The notes under the pieces are model-generated. The model had not been told where the DNA came from. It searched no databases and saw nothing but the letters and a program-made list of their open reading frames with translations. The translations under genes and the position numbers were made by a program. Positions 50,581-58,730 of a stretch of 64,000 nt of DNA are shown piece after piece (position 1 is the stretch's first letter; each line of letters opens with the position of its first letter). This DNA comes from JAICKN01 sp036489565 (GTDB taxonomy: Bacteria > Acidobacteriota > Terriglobia > Terriglobales > Acidobacteriaceae): NCBI GenBank assembly GCA_036489565.1, contig DASXFN010000033.1, forward strand, positions 43,487-107,486, in the 5' to 3' direction.

Positions 50581-53229
50581 TTATTTGCGCACCTTGACCG
50601 GTTCTTTTTCTCCCACGCGCTTGCTTACCTTAAAGGTCATCTTGCCAGCCTTCCTGTCAGCGTCCACCACAACGTGGTCTCCATGCAGCACTTCGCCGTC
50701 GAGGATCTTCAGCGCGAGCGGGTCCTGTACCAGCTTCTGAATAGCCCGCTTCAGCGGACGTGCGCCGAAGTTGGGATCGAAGCCTTCGGTGAACATTAGC
50801 TCTTTGGCGGCATCGGTCAGCTCGAGCGAAATCTTGCGCTCGGCCAGCAGGCGGCGTACGTCTTCCAGCCGCAGCTCGATGATCTTCACCAACTGGTCCT
50901 TGCCCAGCGGATGGAAGATGATAATGTCATCCACGCGGTTCAGAAACTCTGGCTTGAAGTGACCATGCAGAGCGTTCATCACTTGTTTAGAAGCATAATC
51001 AAAATCTTTTTCTGATTTCAGCCCTTCGGCTTGCAAGAACGATGACCCCAGGTTCGAGGTCATGATAATGACTGCATTTTTAAAATCCACCGTGCGGCCC
51101 TTGCCATCGGTCAGGCGACCATCATCCATCAGTTGCAGCAGGACGTTGAAAACGTCCGGATGCGCCTTCTCAATTTCGTCGAACAGAATGACCGCATAGG
51201 GCCGGCGGCGGACCTGCTCGGTCAGCTGGCCTCCCTCTTCATAACCGACATATCCCGGAGGCGCTCCGATCAAGCGAGAGACGGCATGCTTCTCCATGTA
51301 CTCGGACATATCAATGCGAACGAGCGCATGTTCGTCGTCGAATAAAAATTCGGCGAGTGCGCGGGCGAGTTCGGTTTTACCAACGCCTGTGGGACCGAGG
51401 AAAATAAAGCTGCCAATCGGCCGCTTGGGATCGCTGAGCCCGGCGCGTGAACGGCGAATGGCATTCGACACGCGTTCCAGCGCTTCATCCTGGCCGACGA
51501 CGCGCTGGCGCAGCCGGCCTTCCATGTTGACCAGCTTTTTAACTTCGCCTTCCAGCATCTTTGACACAGGAATGCCGGTCCACTTGGAGACAATGCGGGC
51601 AATGTCTTCTTCGTCCACTTCTTCTTTCAGCATCCGTGTGGCGCGGACACCCTTGTCCGCGGCTTTTTCTGTTAATTTGGCCAGGTCTTCTTCTGCTTTG
51701 CGGATCAAGCCGTAGCGAATTTCCGCCACGCGCTGCAAATTGCCTTTGCGTTCTTCGGTCTGCTCTTCAAGTTTGAGCTGCTCGATCTTTTCTTTCAGCG
51801 CGCGCGAGCGGGCAATGACGTCTTTTTCTTTTTTCCAATTGGCTTTGAGCGCATCGGACTTCTCGCGGATCTCGGCCAGCTCTTTGTCAATGACCCCTAA
51901 ACGCTCCTTCGAGTTCGCGTCATCTTCTTTCTTGAGCGCCTGCTTTTCGATCTCCAGCTGCGTGGCACGGCGCTCCAACTGATCGATGTCGGTGGGCAAA
52001 GAATCAATTTGGATACGAATTGATGCGGCTGCTTCGTCGATCAGATCAATTGCTTTGTCCGGCAAGAAACGGTCGGAGATGTAGCGGTGCGAAAGCGTGG
52101 CCGCGGCAACGATGGCCGAGTCTTTGATTCGAACTCCGTGATGTACCTCGTACTTTTCTTTCAGGCCGCGCAGGATGGCGATGGTGTCTTCGACGTTCGG
52201 CTCGCCGACAAAGACGATTTGGAAGCGGCGTTCAAGGGCCGCGTCTTTCTCAATGTATTTGCGATATTCGTTAAGCGTGGTTGCGCCGATGGCGCGCAGT
52301 TCGCCGCGGGCGAGCGCGGGCTTGAGCATGTTAGCGGCATCAATCGCGCCTTCAGCCGCGCCGGCTCCGACCAGAGTGTGCAACTCGTCAATAAAAAGAA
52401 TGACCTGCCCGGATGAGTCTTCGATCTCTTTCAAGACAGCTTTCAGCCGATCTTCAAACTCGCCGCGATATTTTGCTCCGGCCAGCATGGAACCCAAATC
52501 GAGCGCGACGACGCGCTTGTTTTTCAACACTTCGGGAACGTCGCCGGAGATAATTCGCTGCGCGAGGCCTTCCACGATCGCCGTCTTGCCGACTCCTGGC
52601 TCGCCAATCAAGACAGGATTATTTTTCGTGCGCCGCGAGAGCACCTGCACCACGCGGCGGATCTCTTCATCGCGGCCAATGACAGGATCAAGCTTCCCCT
52701 TGCGCGCCTGTTCGGTCAGGTCGCGGGCATAGCGCTCCAGCGCCTGATATTTTGCTTCCGGATTCTGATCGGTAACACGCTGCGAGCCGCGCACGGCGGT
52801 CAGGGCTTTCAGGATTGCATCGTAAGTCGCACCCTGGCGGGCGAGAATTTGCTGCGCCGCATCGTTCTTTGCGTGCGTAATCGCCAGCAGGATGTGTTCG
52901 GTGGAAACATATTCGTCCTTGAAATTGTCAGCTTCTTTGAACGCGCGCTCCAGCAACTGGTTGGCAGCCTGCGAGAGCGTGGCCTGCGCGGCGCCTCCGG
53001 AAACTTTGGGCAGTTTTTCCATCTCGCGATAAATTTCGCTGAGCACAGCCTGCGGGCCCACGCCGATTTTCTCCAGCACCGGCGGCACAATGCCTTCTTT
53101 GTCTTCGAGCAAAGCGGCTAGCAGGTGCATGGGCAACACTTCAGGGTTGCCGTGTTCGGACGCGAGTTCGTTCGCGCGCTGGATTGCTTCCTGCGCTTTT
53201 AATGTGAATTTGTCCCAGCGGATGGGCAT
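50581..53229 (-). CDS. clpB: ClpB disaggregase with an in-frame repeat insertion
   Basis: ATP-dependent chaperone that resolves protein aggregates with DnaK. Start at 53229 (MPIRWDKFTLKAQEAIQRAN, 882 aa) with GGAG just upstream. The N-domain is followed by AAA1 with Walker A GEPGVGKTAIVEGLAQRII, a long coiled-coil middle domain (about residues 400-520), and AAA2 with GPTGVGKTELARALAEFLF and arginine-finger region. Between the middle domain and AAA2 lies EKAADKGVRATRMLKEEV, whose AADKGVRAT is encoded by the dispersed palindrome at 51643-51660. The same peptide, with one change, is in PurL. All catalytic blocks are intact. Transcribed after hsp20. Confidence 0.96.
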   Translation of the reverse strand: MPIRWDKFTLKAQEAIQRANELASEHGNPEVLPMHLLAALLEDKEGIVPPVLEKIGVGPQAVLSEIYREMEKLPKVSGGAAQATLSQAANQLLERAFKEADNFKDEYVSTEHILLAITHAKNDAAQQILARQGATYDAILKALTAVRGSQRVTDQNPEAKYQALERYARDLTEQARKGKLDPVIGRDEEIRRVVQVLSRRTKNNPVLIGEPGVGKTAIVEGLAQRIISGDVPEVLKNKRVVALDLGSMLAGAKYRGEFEDRLKAVLKEIEDSSGQVILFIDELHTLVGAGAAEGAIDAANMLKPALARGELRAIGATTLNEYRKYIEKDAALERRFQIVFVGEPNVEDTIAILRGLKEKYEVHHGVRIKDSAIVAAATLSHRYISDRFLPDKAIDLIDEAAASIRIQIDSLPTDIDQLERRATQLEIEKQALKKEDDANSKERLGVIDKELAEIREKSDALKANWKKEKDVIARSRALKEKIEQLKLEEQTEERKGNLQRVAEIRYGLIRKAEEDLAKLTEKAADKGVRATRMLKEEVDEEDIARIVSKWTGIPVSKMLEGEVKKLVNMEGRLRQRVVGQDEALERVSNAIRRSRAGLSDPKRPIGSFIFLGPTGVGKTELARALAEFLFDDEHALVRIDMSEYMEKHAVSRLIGAPPGYVGYEEGGQLTEQVRRRPYAVILFDEIEKAHPDVFNVLLQLMDDGRLTDGKGRTVDFKNAVIIMTSNLGSSFLQAEGLKSEKDFDYASKQVMNALHGHFKPEFLNRVDDIIIFHPLGKDQLVKIIELRLEDVRRLLAERKISLELTDAAKELMFTEGFDPNFGARPLKRAIQKLVQDPLALKILDGEVLHGDHVVVDADRKAGKMTFKVSKRVGEKEPVKVRK
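51643..51660. repeat. Palindromic repeat inside clpB
   Basis: GCGGACA-CCCT-TGTCCGC, with the flanks GTGGC before and GGCTTTTT after also shared with the purL copy at 60606-60623. It encodes AADKGVRAT on the minus strand (codons 528-535 of the longest frame). Confidence 0.85.
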
Positions 53230-53372
53230 AGTTTGCTCCATTTAGCAATTTGCAATCGGGTAATTTGGTAATTTGATATTCAAAGACGCTCTCGCGTTGC
53301 AGATTACCCGATTACCGAATTTCTCAATCACAAAATTCGGGAGGCGGTTGCCCACCTCCTGATCGAACCTCG

Positions 53373-53471
53373 GGGGCTGAAGCCCCTCTTTTTCGGAAAC
53401 CTGGCGGCACGACTGAAGTCGTGCCCTTCCCGTTTCTTTGCTGGGGTTGCACAGCGGACAAGAGTGTCCGC
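53373..53471. repeat. Three palindromes in the hsp20-clpB intergenic gap
   Basis: GGGGCT/AGCCCC (53373-53386, then TCTTTTT), GGCACGACT/AGTCGTGCC (53406-53425) and GCGGACA/TGTCCGC (53454-53471). The second matches a copy inside dusB (10616-10635); the third is the palindrome also found inside clpB and purL. They fill most of the 257-base gap and would form a string of hairpins in the transcript. Confidence 0.8.
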
Positions 53472-53486
53472 TCCACACGATTCAAC

Positions 53487-53993
53487 TTATGCGGCTTTGC
53501 CGGGGCCTTTGGCTTCCAGCGTCTTTGTTGAGGACGAACCAGCCGCGCCTACATTGACTTTGATCTGCTTCGGCTTGGCTTCCGCCTTCTTGGCCAGGGT
53601 GATCTTCAGAACGCCCTTATCGTAATCGGCGGAGATGCTGTCGGCATTGACCGTCGTGGGCAAGGTGAAGTTGCGGGTGAAGCTGCCGTACTGGCGCTCC
53701 ACGCGGCGATAGTTTTCTTCCTTCTCTTCCTTTTCGAACTTGCGCTCGCCGTGGACGGTGAGGGTGTTGTTTTCGACGCGGATGTCGAGGTCTTTCTCGT
53801 CAATTCCCGGGACTTCAATCTTCAAGGTCACGTTGTGCTCGTCTTCATAGACGTCCACGGGCGGGGCAAAGTTGCTGGTGGTCAAGGCTTCGTCGTCGTG
53901 ACCGTTCGCGGCCGACTCACGAAAAAGATGGTTGATGCGGTCCTGCAAAGTGTTGAACTCGCGGAAGGGATCCCAACGGGTAATGACTGTCAT
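53487..53993 (-). CDS. Hsp20/alpha-crystallin small heat-shock protein
   Basis: 168 aa. The alpha-crystallin domain (about residues 45-140) shows FAPPVDVYEDEHNVTLKIEV, GIDEKDLDIRVENNTLTVHG and the YGSFTRNFTLPTTVNADSIS stretch, ending GVLKITLAKKAEAKPKQIKV. Holds unfolding proteins in a refoldable state, here probably for ClpB/DnaK, whose gene clpB follows. TAGGAGGAA lies 9 bases before the ATG. It has its own sigma-70-type promoter. The Ala/Lys tail is low complexity. Confidence 0.95.
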   Translation of the reverse strand: MTVITRWDPFREFNTLQDRINHLFRESAANGHDDEALTTSNFAPPVDVYEDEHNVTLKIEVPGIDEKDLDIRVENNTLTVHGERKFEKEEKEENYRRVERQYGSFTRNFTLPTTVNADSISADYDKGVLKITLAKKAEAKPKQIKVNVGAAGSSSTKTLEAKGPGKAA

Positions 53994-54055
53994 GGCTTAA
54001 ATTCCTCCTAGAATTTTGTGGCTGCTATCGTTGGATGCCTATTTATTATGAAAGA

Positions 54056-54084
54056 AGCATAAAATATGAGTGTGTTATTGTCAA
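54056..54084 (-). promoter_or_regulatory. Sigma-70-type promoter for hsp20
   Basis: On the minus strand TTGACA (54084-54079) and TATGCT (54061-54056) with a 17-base AT-rich spacer, about 63 bases before the ATG. No CIRCE (TTAGCACTC-N9-GAGTGCTAA) inverted repeat is seen in the upstream region. Confidence 0.8.
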
Positions 54085-54107
54085 CTACAGTTTACGCCTT
54101 ATTTTCA

Positions 54108-55307
54108 TTAGCTTACATTGCATATCAGGCACTTTAAATAGGCTGTTTCTGGCACTGATAACACAATGGGATGGTCTTTAGCCTGTGACCGGTTTTCCAG
54201 GATGCGAATAGTTCGGTGGGCGTCGCGGGCCGCTTGCGCAACGACTTCCTGAAAGTCTTTGGGGCTGACATGAAACGAACAGGAGCATGTGACCAGCGTC
54301 CCGCCGGGGCGCAGCATCTTGAGGGCGCGGAGGTTGAGTTCCTTGTATCCGCGCATGGCGGTGTCGAGGGTGCGTTTGCTCTTGGCGAAGGCCGGAGGAT
54401 CGAGGACGATGCTGTCGAACTGGCGCTTGCCGTCGGCGTAGTCGCGGAGCAAGTCGAAGGCGTTGGCCTCGATCCATTCAATCTCGAGGCCGGTTTGATG
54501 GCGATTGAGCGCGGCGTTCTGGTCGGCGACTTCGAGGGCCGGGCGGGAGCTGTCCACGCCAATGACGCTGGAGCAATGCGGCGCGAGGTGAAGGGCAAAG
54601 CCTCCCTGATAGCAGAAGACGTCGAGAGCTTCGCCGCGCATGTACCTGGCGGCAGCGGCGTAGTTTTCGCGCTGGTCGAGGAAGGCGCCGGTCTTTTGGC
54701 CTTCGAGCGCGTCGTAGTGGAAGCGGACGCCGTTCATGGTGAAGACGGTTGCGCCTTTTTCTCCCTGTACTAATCCAGATTGTTTGGCTGGAAGCTGTTC
54801 CAGTTCGCGAATACGTGGATCAACGCGTTCGGCGATGGCGGCTGGCTTAAGTTGTTCGTTCAGTTCCGTCGTGATTGTTTGCCGGACGAGATCGGCGTCC
54901 ATGGCCTGGGTGAGGATTTGAAAAGAAAGCAGATCGTTGTAGCGGTCCACGATGAGTCCGGGGAGGAAGTCGGCTTCGCTGAAGATGACGCGGTAGGCGT
55001 CGGTATCGCTGACAACTTGTTTGCGGTAGGCGATGGCCGCGCGGATTCGTTCTCGCAGTAGAGCTGAGAGATCATCAATCGGCTCGCGCGAGATCATGCG
55101 GATGGCGATTTGCGAGGAGCTGCTGTAGAGGGCCGTGCCTAGGAACTTGCCGCGATCGTCTTTAACTGAGACCAAAGACCCCGGGCCGATACCTTCCGCC
55201 GAAACAATGTCGGAGCGGTAAACCCAGACGTGGCCATCGCGGAGGCGCAATGTGCCGGCGCGGGAGATGGTGAGGGAGGGGGAATCGACAGCAGGTTTTT
55301 GGGGCAT
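54108..55307 (-). CDS. rlmI: Class I SAM-dependent rRNA methyltransferase, RlmI/RlmK-like
   Basis: 399 aa. An N-terminal PUA domain (about residues 15-85; LRLRDGHVWVYRSDIVSAEG) is followed by an EEHEE-like middle region and a Rossmann methyltransferase: MRGEALDVFCYQGGFALHLA (motif I), VIGVDSSRPALEVADQNAAL, and the NPPY-equivalent DSIVLDPPAFAKSKRTLDT, then GGTLVTCSCSFHVSPKDFQE. This arrangement matches the 23S rRNA m5C1962 methyltransferase RlmI. The CSCSFHV includes a conserved cysteine. Stands alone; nearest genes unrelated. Confidence 0.88.
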   Translation of the reverse strand: MPQKPAVDSPSLTISRAGTLRLRDGHVWVYRSDIVSAEGIGPGSLVSVKDDRGKFLGTALYSSSSQIAIRMISREPIDDLSALLRERIRAAIAYRKQVVSDTDAYRVIFSEADFLPGLIVDRYNDLLSFQILTQAMDADLVRQTITTELNEQLKPAAIAERVDPRIRELEQLPAKQSGLVQGEKGATVFTMNGVRFHYDALEGQKTGAFLDQRENYAAAARYMRGEALDVFCYQGGFALHLAPHCSSVIGVDSSRPALEVADQNAALNRHQTGLEIEWIEANAFDLLRDYADGKRQFDSIVLDPPAFAKSKRTLDTAMRGYKELNLRALKMLRPGGTLVTCSCSFHVSPKDFQEVVAQAARDAHRTIRILENRSQAKDHPIVLSVPETAYLKCLICNVS

Positions 55308-55399
55308 GGAGAAATATTAAAAGCGAGTGAAATATCCGCTGTCTCGCAAATGCGGCGAGGCATGGGGCACCCGGCTTGATTGGATATCTCGGACTTGAA

Positions 55400-55942
55400 T
55401 CATTGAATCTTTCCACTTAGTTCGTTTTGCGGAACTATTTCCCATCGAATGTCATCCGCGTCTTCTAGGCCGTAATACTCCCTCAGGCGATAGATAACAT
55501 TTGACACATTATCTCTGAACCATTTCTCGGTTCCGCGCCCTGACATTGTCACGCCTGGAGGTGGTGTCAGCGTTTCGACTAGTCCGCTGGCCACAAGGCT
55601 CTCAAGGTTCAATTTCATTATATGAGCTGTCATGACGGTTATTTGGCCGGTCTTAAAAACGCTCAGAGGGGCCGGATCGGGCGTCTCCTCGAGATGTTTA
55701 AGTACATCAACTCTCTCCCATATCGGGAGGCTTGGAGAATCGGGAGAACAGTAGACATAGATTTCACCGGTCTCGGGATCGAGGAACCATTCTTCATAAT
55801 CACTCCACACTCGTTTGAGAACTGGCACTTTTCTCACGCGCCCTGAGCAGACGACCTCGTTCAACCTTGCGACAAAAATCAACCAGTCCGCATATTTCCT
55901 GATCGAAAGCTCACGCGTTAGTGATTCCAGAATGGACGCCAT
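55400..55942 (-). CDS. Hypothetical protein, compositionally atypical
   Basis: 180 aa beginning MASILESLTRELSIRKYADW. The chain reads as soluble and mixed charge, with a block SDYEEWFLDPETGEIYVYCS like a small beta domain, and a C-terminal stretch FRDNVSNVIYRLREYYGLED. I recognise no family. Codon use and flanking sequence look lower in GC than the neighbours. Flanks of about 100 bases on each side are empty. Possibly horizontally acquired. Confidence 0.65.
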   Translation of the reverse strand: MASILESLTRELSIRKYADWLIFVARLNEVVCSGRVRKVPVLKRVWSDYEEWFLDPETGEIYVYCSPDSPSLPIWERVDVLKHLEETPDPAPLSVFKTGQITVMTAHIMKLNLESLVASGLVETLTPPPGVTMSGRGTEKWFRDNVSNVIYRLREYYGLEDADDIRWEIVPQNELSGKIQ

Positions 55943-56048
55943 GCAAAGCTTCCAAAGACTTAATCGGGAGATGAACCACTCATTTTTAAACTATTCTAAC
56001 GCGAACAAAATGGTCGACATAGATGACAGTCAATGAGTTAACGCGATT

Positions 56049-57173
56049 CTAGCTCGCCGCCGGATGCTGCACTGCCGCGCCTTCCGCTGGGGAGTGTGGC
56101 TTTGATCGGCTTTCCACGCGGGCGGCATGGAGATCGCTATTGAGCGCATCGAGCACGAAGGTGGGAAGCTCGGAGCCCCATTCGTCAAAATCAGATTCTT
56201 TCCAGTGGCCGTTCAAGCGGATGGTGTCGTTTAGGTCTTCAGGAAAAGCCAGGCGGTATTCGCCTTCACGCCCGAGAATATCGCCAATCATGCGGCCGCT
56301 GGCAGAGTCGTAAATGCGGCGGCTGGAGCCTCCCTGGGAATTGATGAAGGCAAGAAAAACTTCGCCGTGGTCTCCGTATTCAGGGCGGTAGTACCAGGCC
56401 TGGCTGGCTTCAAATTTGGGATGCGCGCGGCGGCGTTTGGCGACTGCCTCGGCCTGCACTTCTTTATCGTGTTCAGGGTTGTAGTACAGAATGCGCTGGC
56501 AGGATTCGCAAACAATCGTTTTGCCGCTGCTGCGGACTTCATTGAAAATCTGCGGACGAAGGATCACCTGGCAGGCGGTACATTTCTGGTCGCGCACTTC
56601 AGAAAGCCCGGAGCCGCGGTGCTTAGCGACACGGTCATAGTGGCGCAGCATGTCGGGATCGACTCCGGCGCGGGCCTTGTCGCGCTTGGCGTTCCACTCG
56701 GTTAAGAGTTTTTCGTCTTCGGCGGTGCGCTCGCGGGCCGCGTTCTTTTCTTTTTCGATTTCCGCGGTCTCGGCTTTCAGCTCGAGCTCGGCGGCCTTTA
56801 CGTCCTTTTCGCGGGCCTCGGCGTTGACCATCAATTCGAGAATCTTGTCTTCGTTGCCGCGAATTTCCTGCTCGGCAAACTGGATTTCCTGAAGCAGAGC
56901 GCGGTACTGGTCGTTGGTTTTTACCGCCAATGACTGGTCGCGGTATTTGGAGATTTTCTGTTGCAGGTCGGAGATGGCGCTGTCGAACTTGCGGCGGGCG
57001 GCTTCATCACCCTTGATGGCTTCTTTACTTTTTGCCAGCTTGGTCTTGGTTCCGGCAAGTCTTTCTTCGATGAGGGCTACTTTTTTCGGCAGGGAGGCAA
57101 CTTCGTCCTGCAGCCGCTTGATTTCCTTGTCGGCCAGTTGCAGATCGATCAGGCTCTGTACGTCAGGGGACAT
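56049..57173 (-). CDS. Coiled-coil C4-type zinc-ribbon protein with an extra C-terminal domain
   Basis: 374 aa. Residues about 10-180 are a long coiled-coil (for example SLIDLQLADKEIKRLQDEVA, IEKEKNAARERTAEDEKLLT). A C4 zinc ribbon follows, QKCTACQVILRPQIFNEV and TIVCESCQRILYYNPEHDKE. This matches the CT398/DUF-type putative zinc-ribbon proteins found next to many translation genes. Those usually end after the ribbon at about 240 aa; here about 125 further residues follow (EVFLAFINSQGGSSRRIYDS, GEYRLAFPEDLNDTI), a likely separate domain. Function unproven. Confidence 0.88.
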   Translation of the reverse strand: MSPDVQSLIDLQLADKEIKRLQDEVASLPKKVALIEERLAGTKTKLAKSKEAIKGDEAARRKFDSAISDLQQKISKYRDQSLAVKTNDQYRALLQEIQFAEQEIRGNEDKILELMVNAEAREKDVKAAELELKAETAEIEKEKNAARERTAEDEKLLTEWNAKRDKARAGVDPDMLRHYDRVAKHRGSGLSEVRDQKCTACQVILRPQIFNEVRSSGKTIVCESCQRILYYNPEHDKEVQAEAVAKRRRAHPKFEASQAWYYRPEYGDHGEVFLAFINSQGGSSRRIYDSASGRMIGDILGREGEYRLAFPEDLNDTIRLNGHWKESDFDEWGSELPTFVLDALNSDLHAARVESRSKPHSPAEGAAVQHPAAS

Positions 57174-57274
57174 GAATGGTAGTAAGGGAACGCTTTAATT
57201 TTAGCACGGCTGCGAGGGGACGAGCGATGGCGCCCGGTATGGCTTTCGTTCGAAGGCCTAACCATGAATCGGGG

Positions 57275-58702
57275 CTATGCTTTGATCACTGCCGCGGGCT
57301 GAATATCCTCCACGTCCACCCAATGCGTGGGATATTTCCCCGTGTAGCAGGCGGTGCAGTAGCTCGTTTTATCTCCGTCACCGCATGCTTTCTTCAATCC
57401 TTCGAGTGACAGGTAGCTCAAAGAATCCGCGCCGATATACTCGCGAATCTCTTCGATGGATTTGTTGGCGGCGATGAGTTGGCTTTTGGAAGGCGTGTCC
57501 ACGCCATAAAAACATGGAGAGACGGTGGGTGGACAGGAAATCCGCATATGGACTTCTTTCGCACCGGCGTTGCGGATCATGCGGACGATCTTTCGGCTGG
57601 TGGTGCCGCGCACAATGGAATCGTCAATCAGGACCACGCGTTTGCCTTCGAGCAGCGAGCGCACCGGATTCAGCTTGAGCTTGACGCCGAAATCGCGCAC
57701 GCTCTGGCGCGGTTCGATGAAGGTGCGGCCCACATAGTGATTGCGGATGAGGCCAAAGCGCAGCGGGATGCCGCTTTCGGAAGAAAAGCCCATGGCGGCG
57801 GTCACGCCGGAATCGGGCACCGGGACAACGATGTCGGCGACCACGGGAGCTTCCAGGGCCAACTGGCGGCCAAGCTCTTCACGGCTCTGCTGCACGGAGC
57901 GGCTGAAAACTGTGCTGTCAGGCCGGGAAAAATAAACATGCTCGAAGATGCAGCTGGATTGATTTCCCGCCGGAGCATAAGAGCGGGAAGTCATTCCCTC
58001 GGGGCCGATGACGATGAGTTCGCCGGGTTTTACTTCGCGCTCGTAGGTTGCGCCGATCAGATCAAACGCGCAGGTTTCGGAGGCGAAGACAACGGTGTCC
58101 TGCTTTTGTCCGGGTTGCGCGGGGATGCGTCCCATGGCCAGGGGCCGGAAGCCGCGCGGGTCGCGGGCGGCGAAGATGCGGTCAGGGCTAATCATGACCA
58201 GTGAGAATGCTCCTTCCACGCGCCGCAATGCGTCGGCCATGGCTTCAGGTAAAGTCTGCTCGCGCGACTGTGCGATGAGATGCACGATCACTTCGGTATC
58301 ACTGTTGGTCTGGAAGATGGAACCCTGCGCTTCCATGCGGCTGCGGATTTCCTGGGCATTCACCAGATTGCCGTTGTGGGCGAGCGCCATCATGCCTTTG
58401 TTGGACTGCACCATGATGGGCTGGGCGTTCAACAGCGAGGAGTCTCCGGCGGTGGAATAGCGGGTATGGCCGATGGCCAGGTTGCCGCGCATTTTGGAGA
58501 GCATGTCCTCGGTGAAAATGTCGGCCACCAGGCCCATGTCTTTGTGCATGCGCAGGGCCATGCCGTCAGAGGTGACGACTCCCGCCGACTCCTGCCCGCG
58601 ATGTTGCAGCGCGTGCAGTCCGAGGTACGCCATCTTCTCCGCTTCGGGGTGGGAATAAATCGCCACCACGCCGCACTCATCATGGAATTTGTCAGTCAGC
58701 AT
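57275..58702 (-). CDS. purF: Amidophosphoribosyltransferase
   Basis: First committed enzyme of purine synthesis; transfers ammonia from glutamine to PRPP. Cys10 in FHDECGVVAIYSHPEA follows a nine-residue leader, so an N-terminal propeptide is probably removed to expose the catalytic Cys. The PRPP motif is VVLIDDSIVRGTTSRKIV. Cysteines in SSCIFEHVYFS, ISCPPTVSPCFYGVD and SYCTACYTGKYP match the iron-sulphur ligands of the B. subtilis-type enzyme, so it is likely a cluster-containing form. GAGG lies before the ATG. Twenty-eight bases downstream of purL. Confidence 0.95.
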   Translation of the reverse strand: MLTDKFHDECGVVAIYSHPEAEKMAYLGLHALQHRGQESAGVVTSDGMALRMHKDMGLVADIFTEDMLSKMRGNLAIGHTRYSTAGDSSLLNAQPIMVQSNKGMMALAHNGNLVNAQEIRSRMEAQGSIFQTNSDTEVIVHLIAQSREQTLPEAMADALRRVEGAFSLVMISPDRIFAARDPRGFRPLAMGRIPAQPGQKQDTVVFASETCAFDLIGATYEREVKPGELIVIGPEGMTSRSYAPAGNQSSCIFEHVYFSRPDSTVFSRSVQQSREELGRQLALEAPVVADIVVPVPDSGVTAAMGFSSESGIPLRFGLIRNHYVGRTFIEPRQSVRDFGVKLKLNPVRSLLEGKRVVLIDDSIVRGTTSRKIVRMIRNAGAKEVHMRISCPPTVSPCFYGVDTPSKSQLIAANKSIEEIREYIGADSLSYLSLEGLKKACGDGDKTSYCTACYTGKYPTHWVDVEDIQPAAVIKA

Positions 58703-58730
58703 TTCAGCCTCGACGGTGCCACAAAGATTT

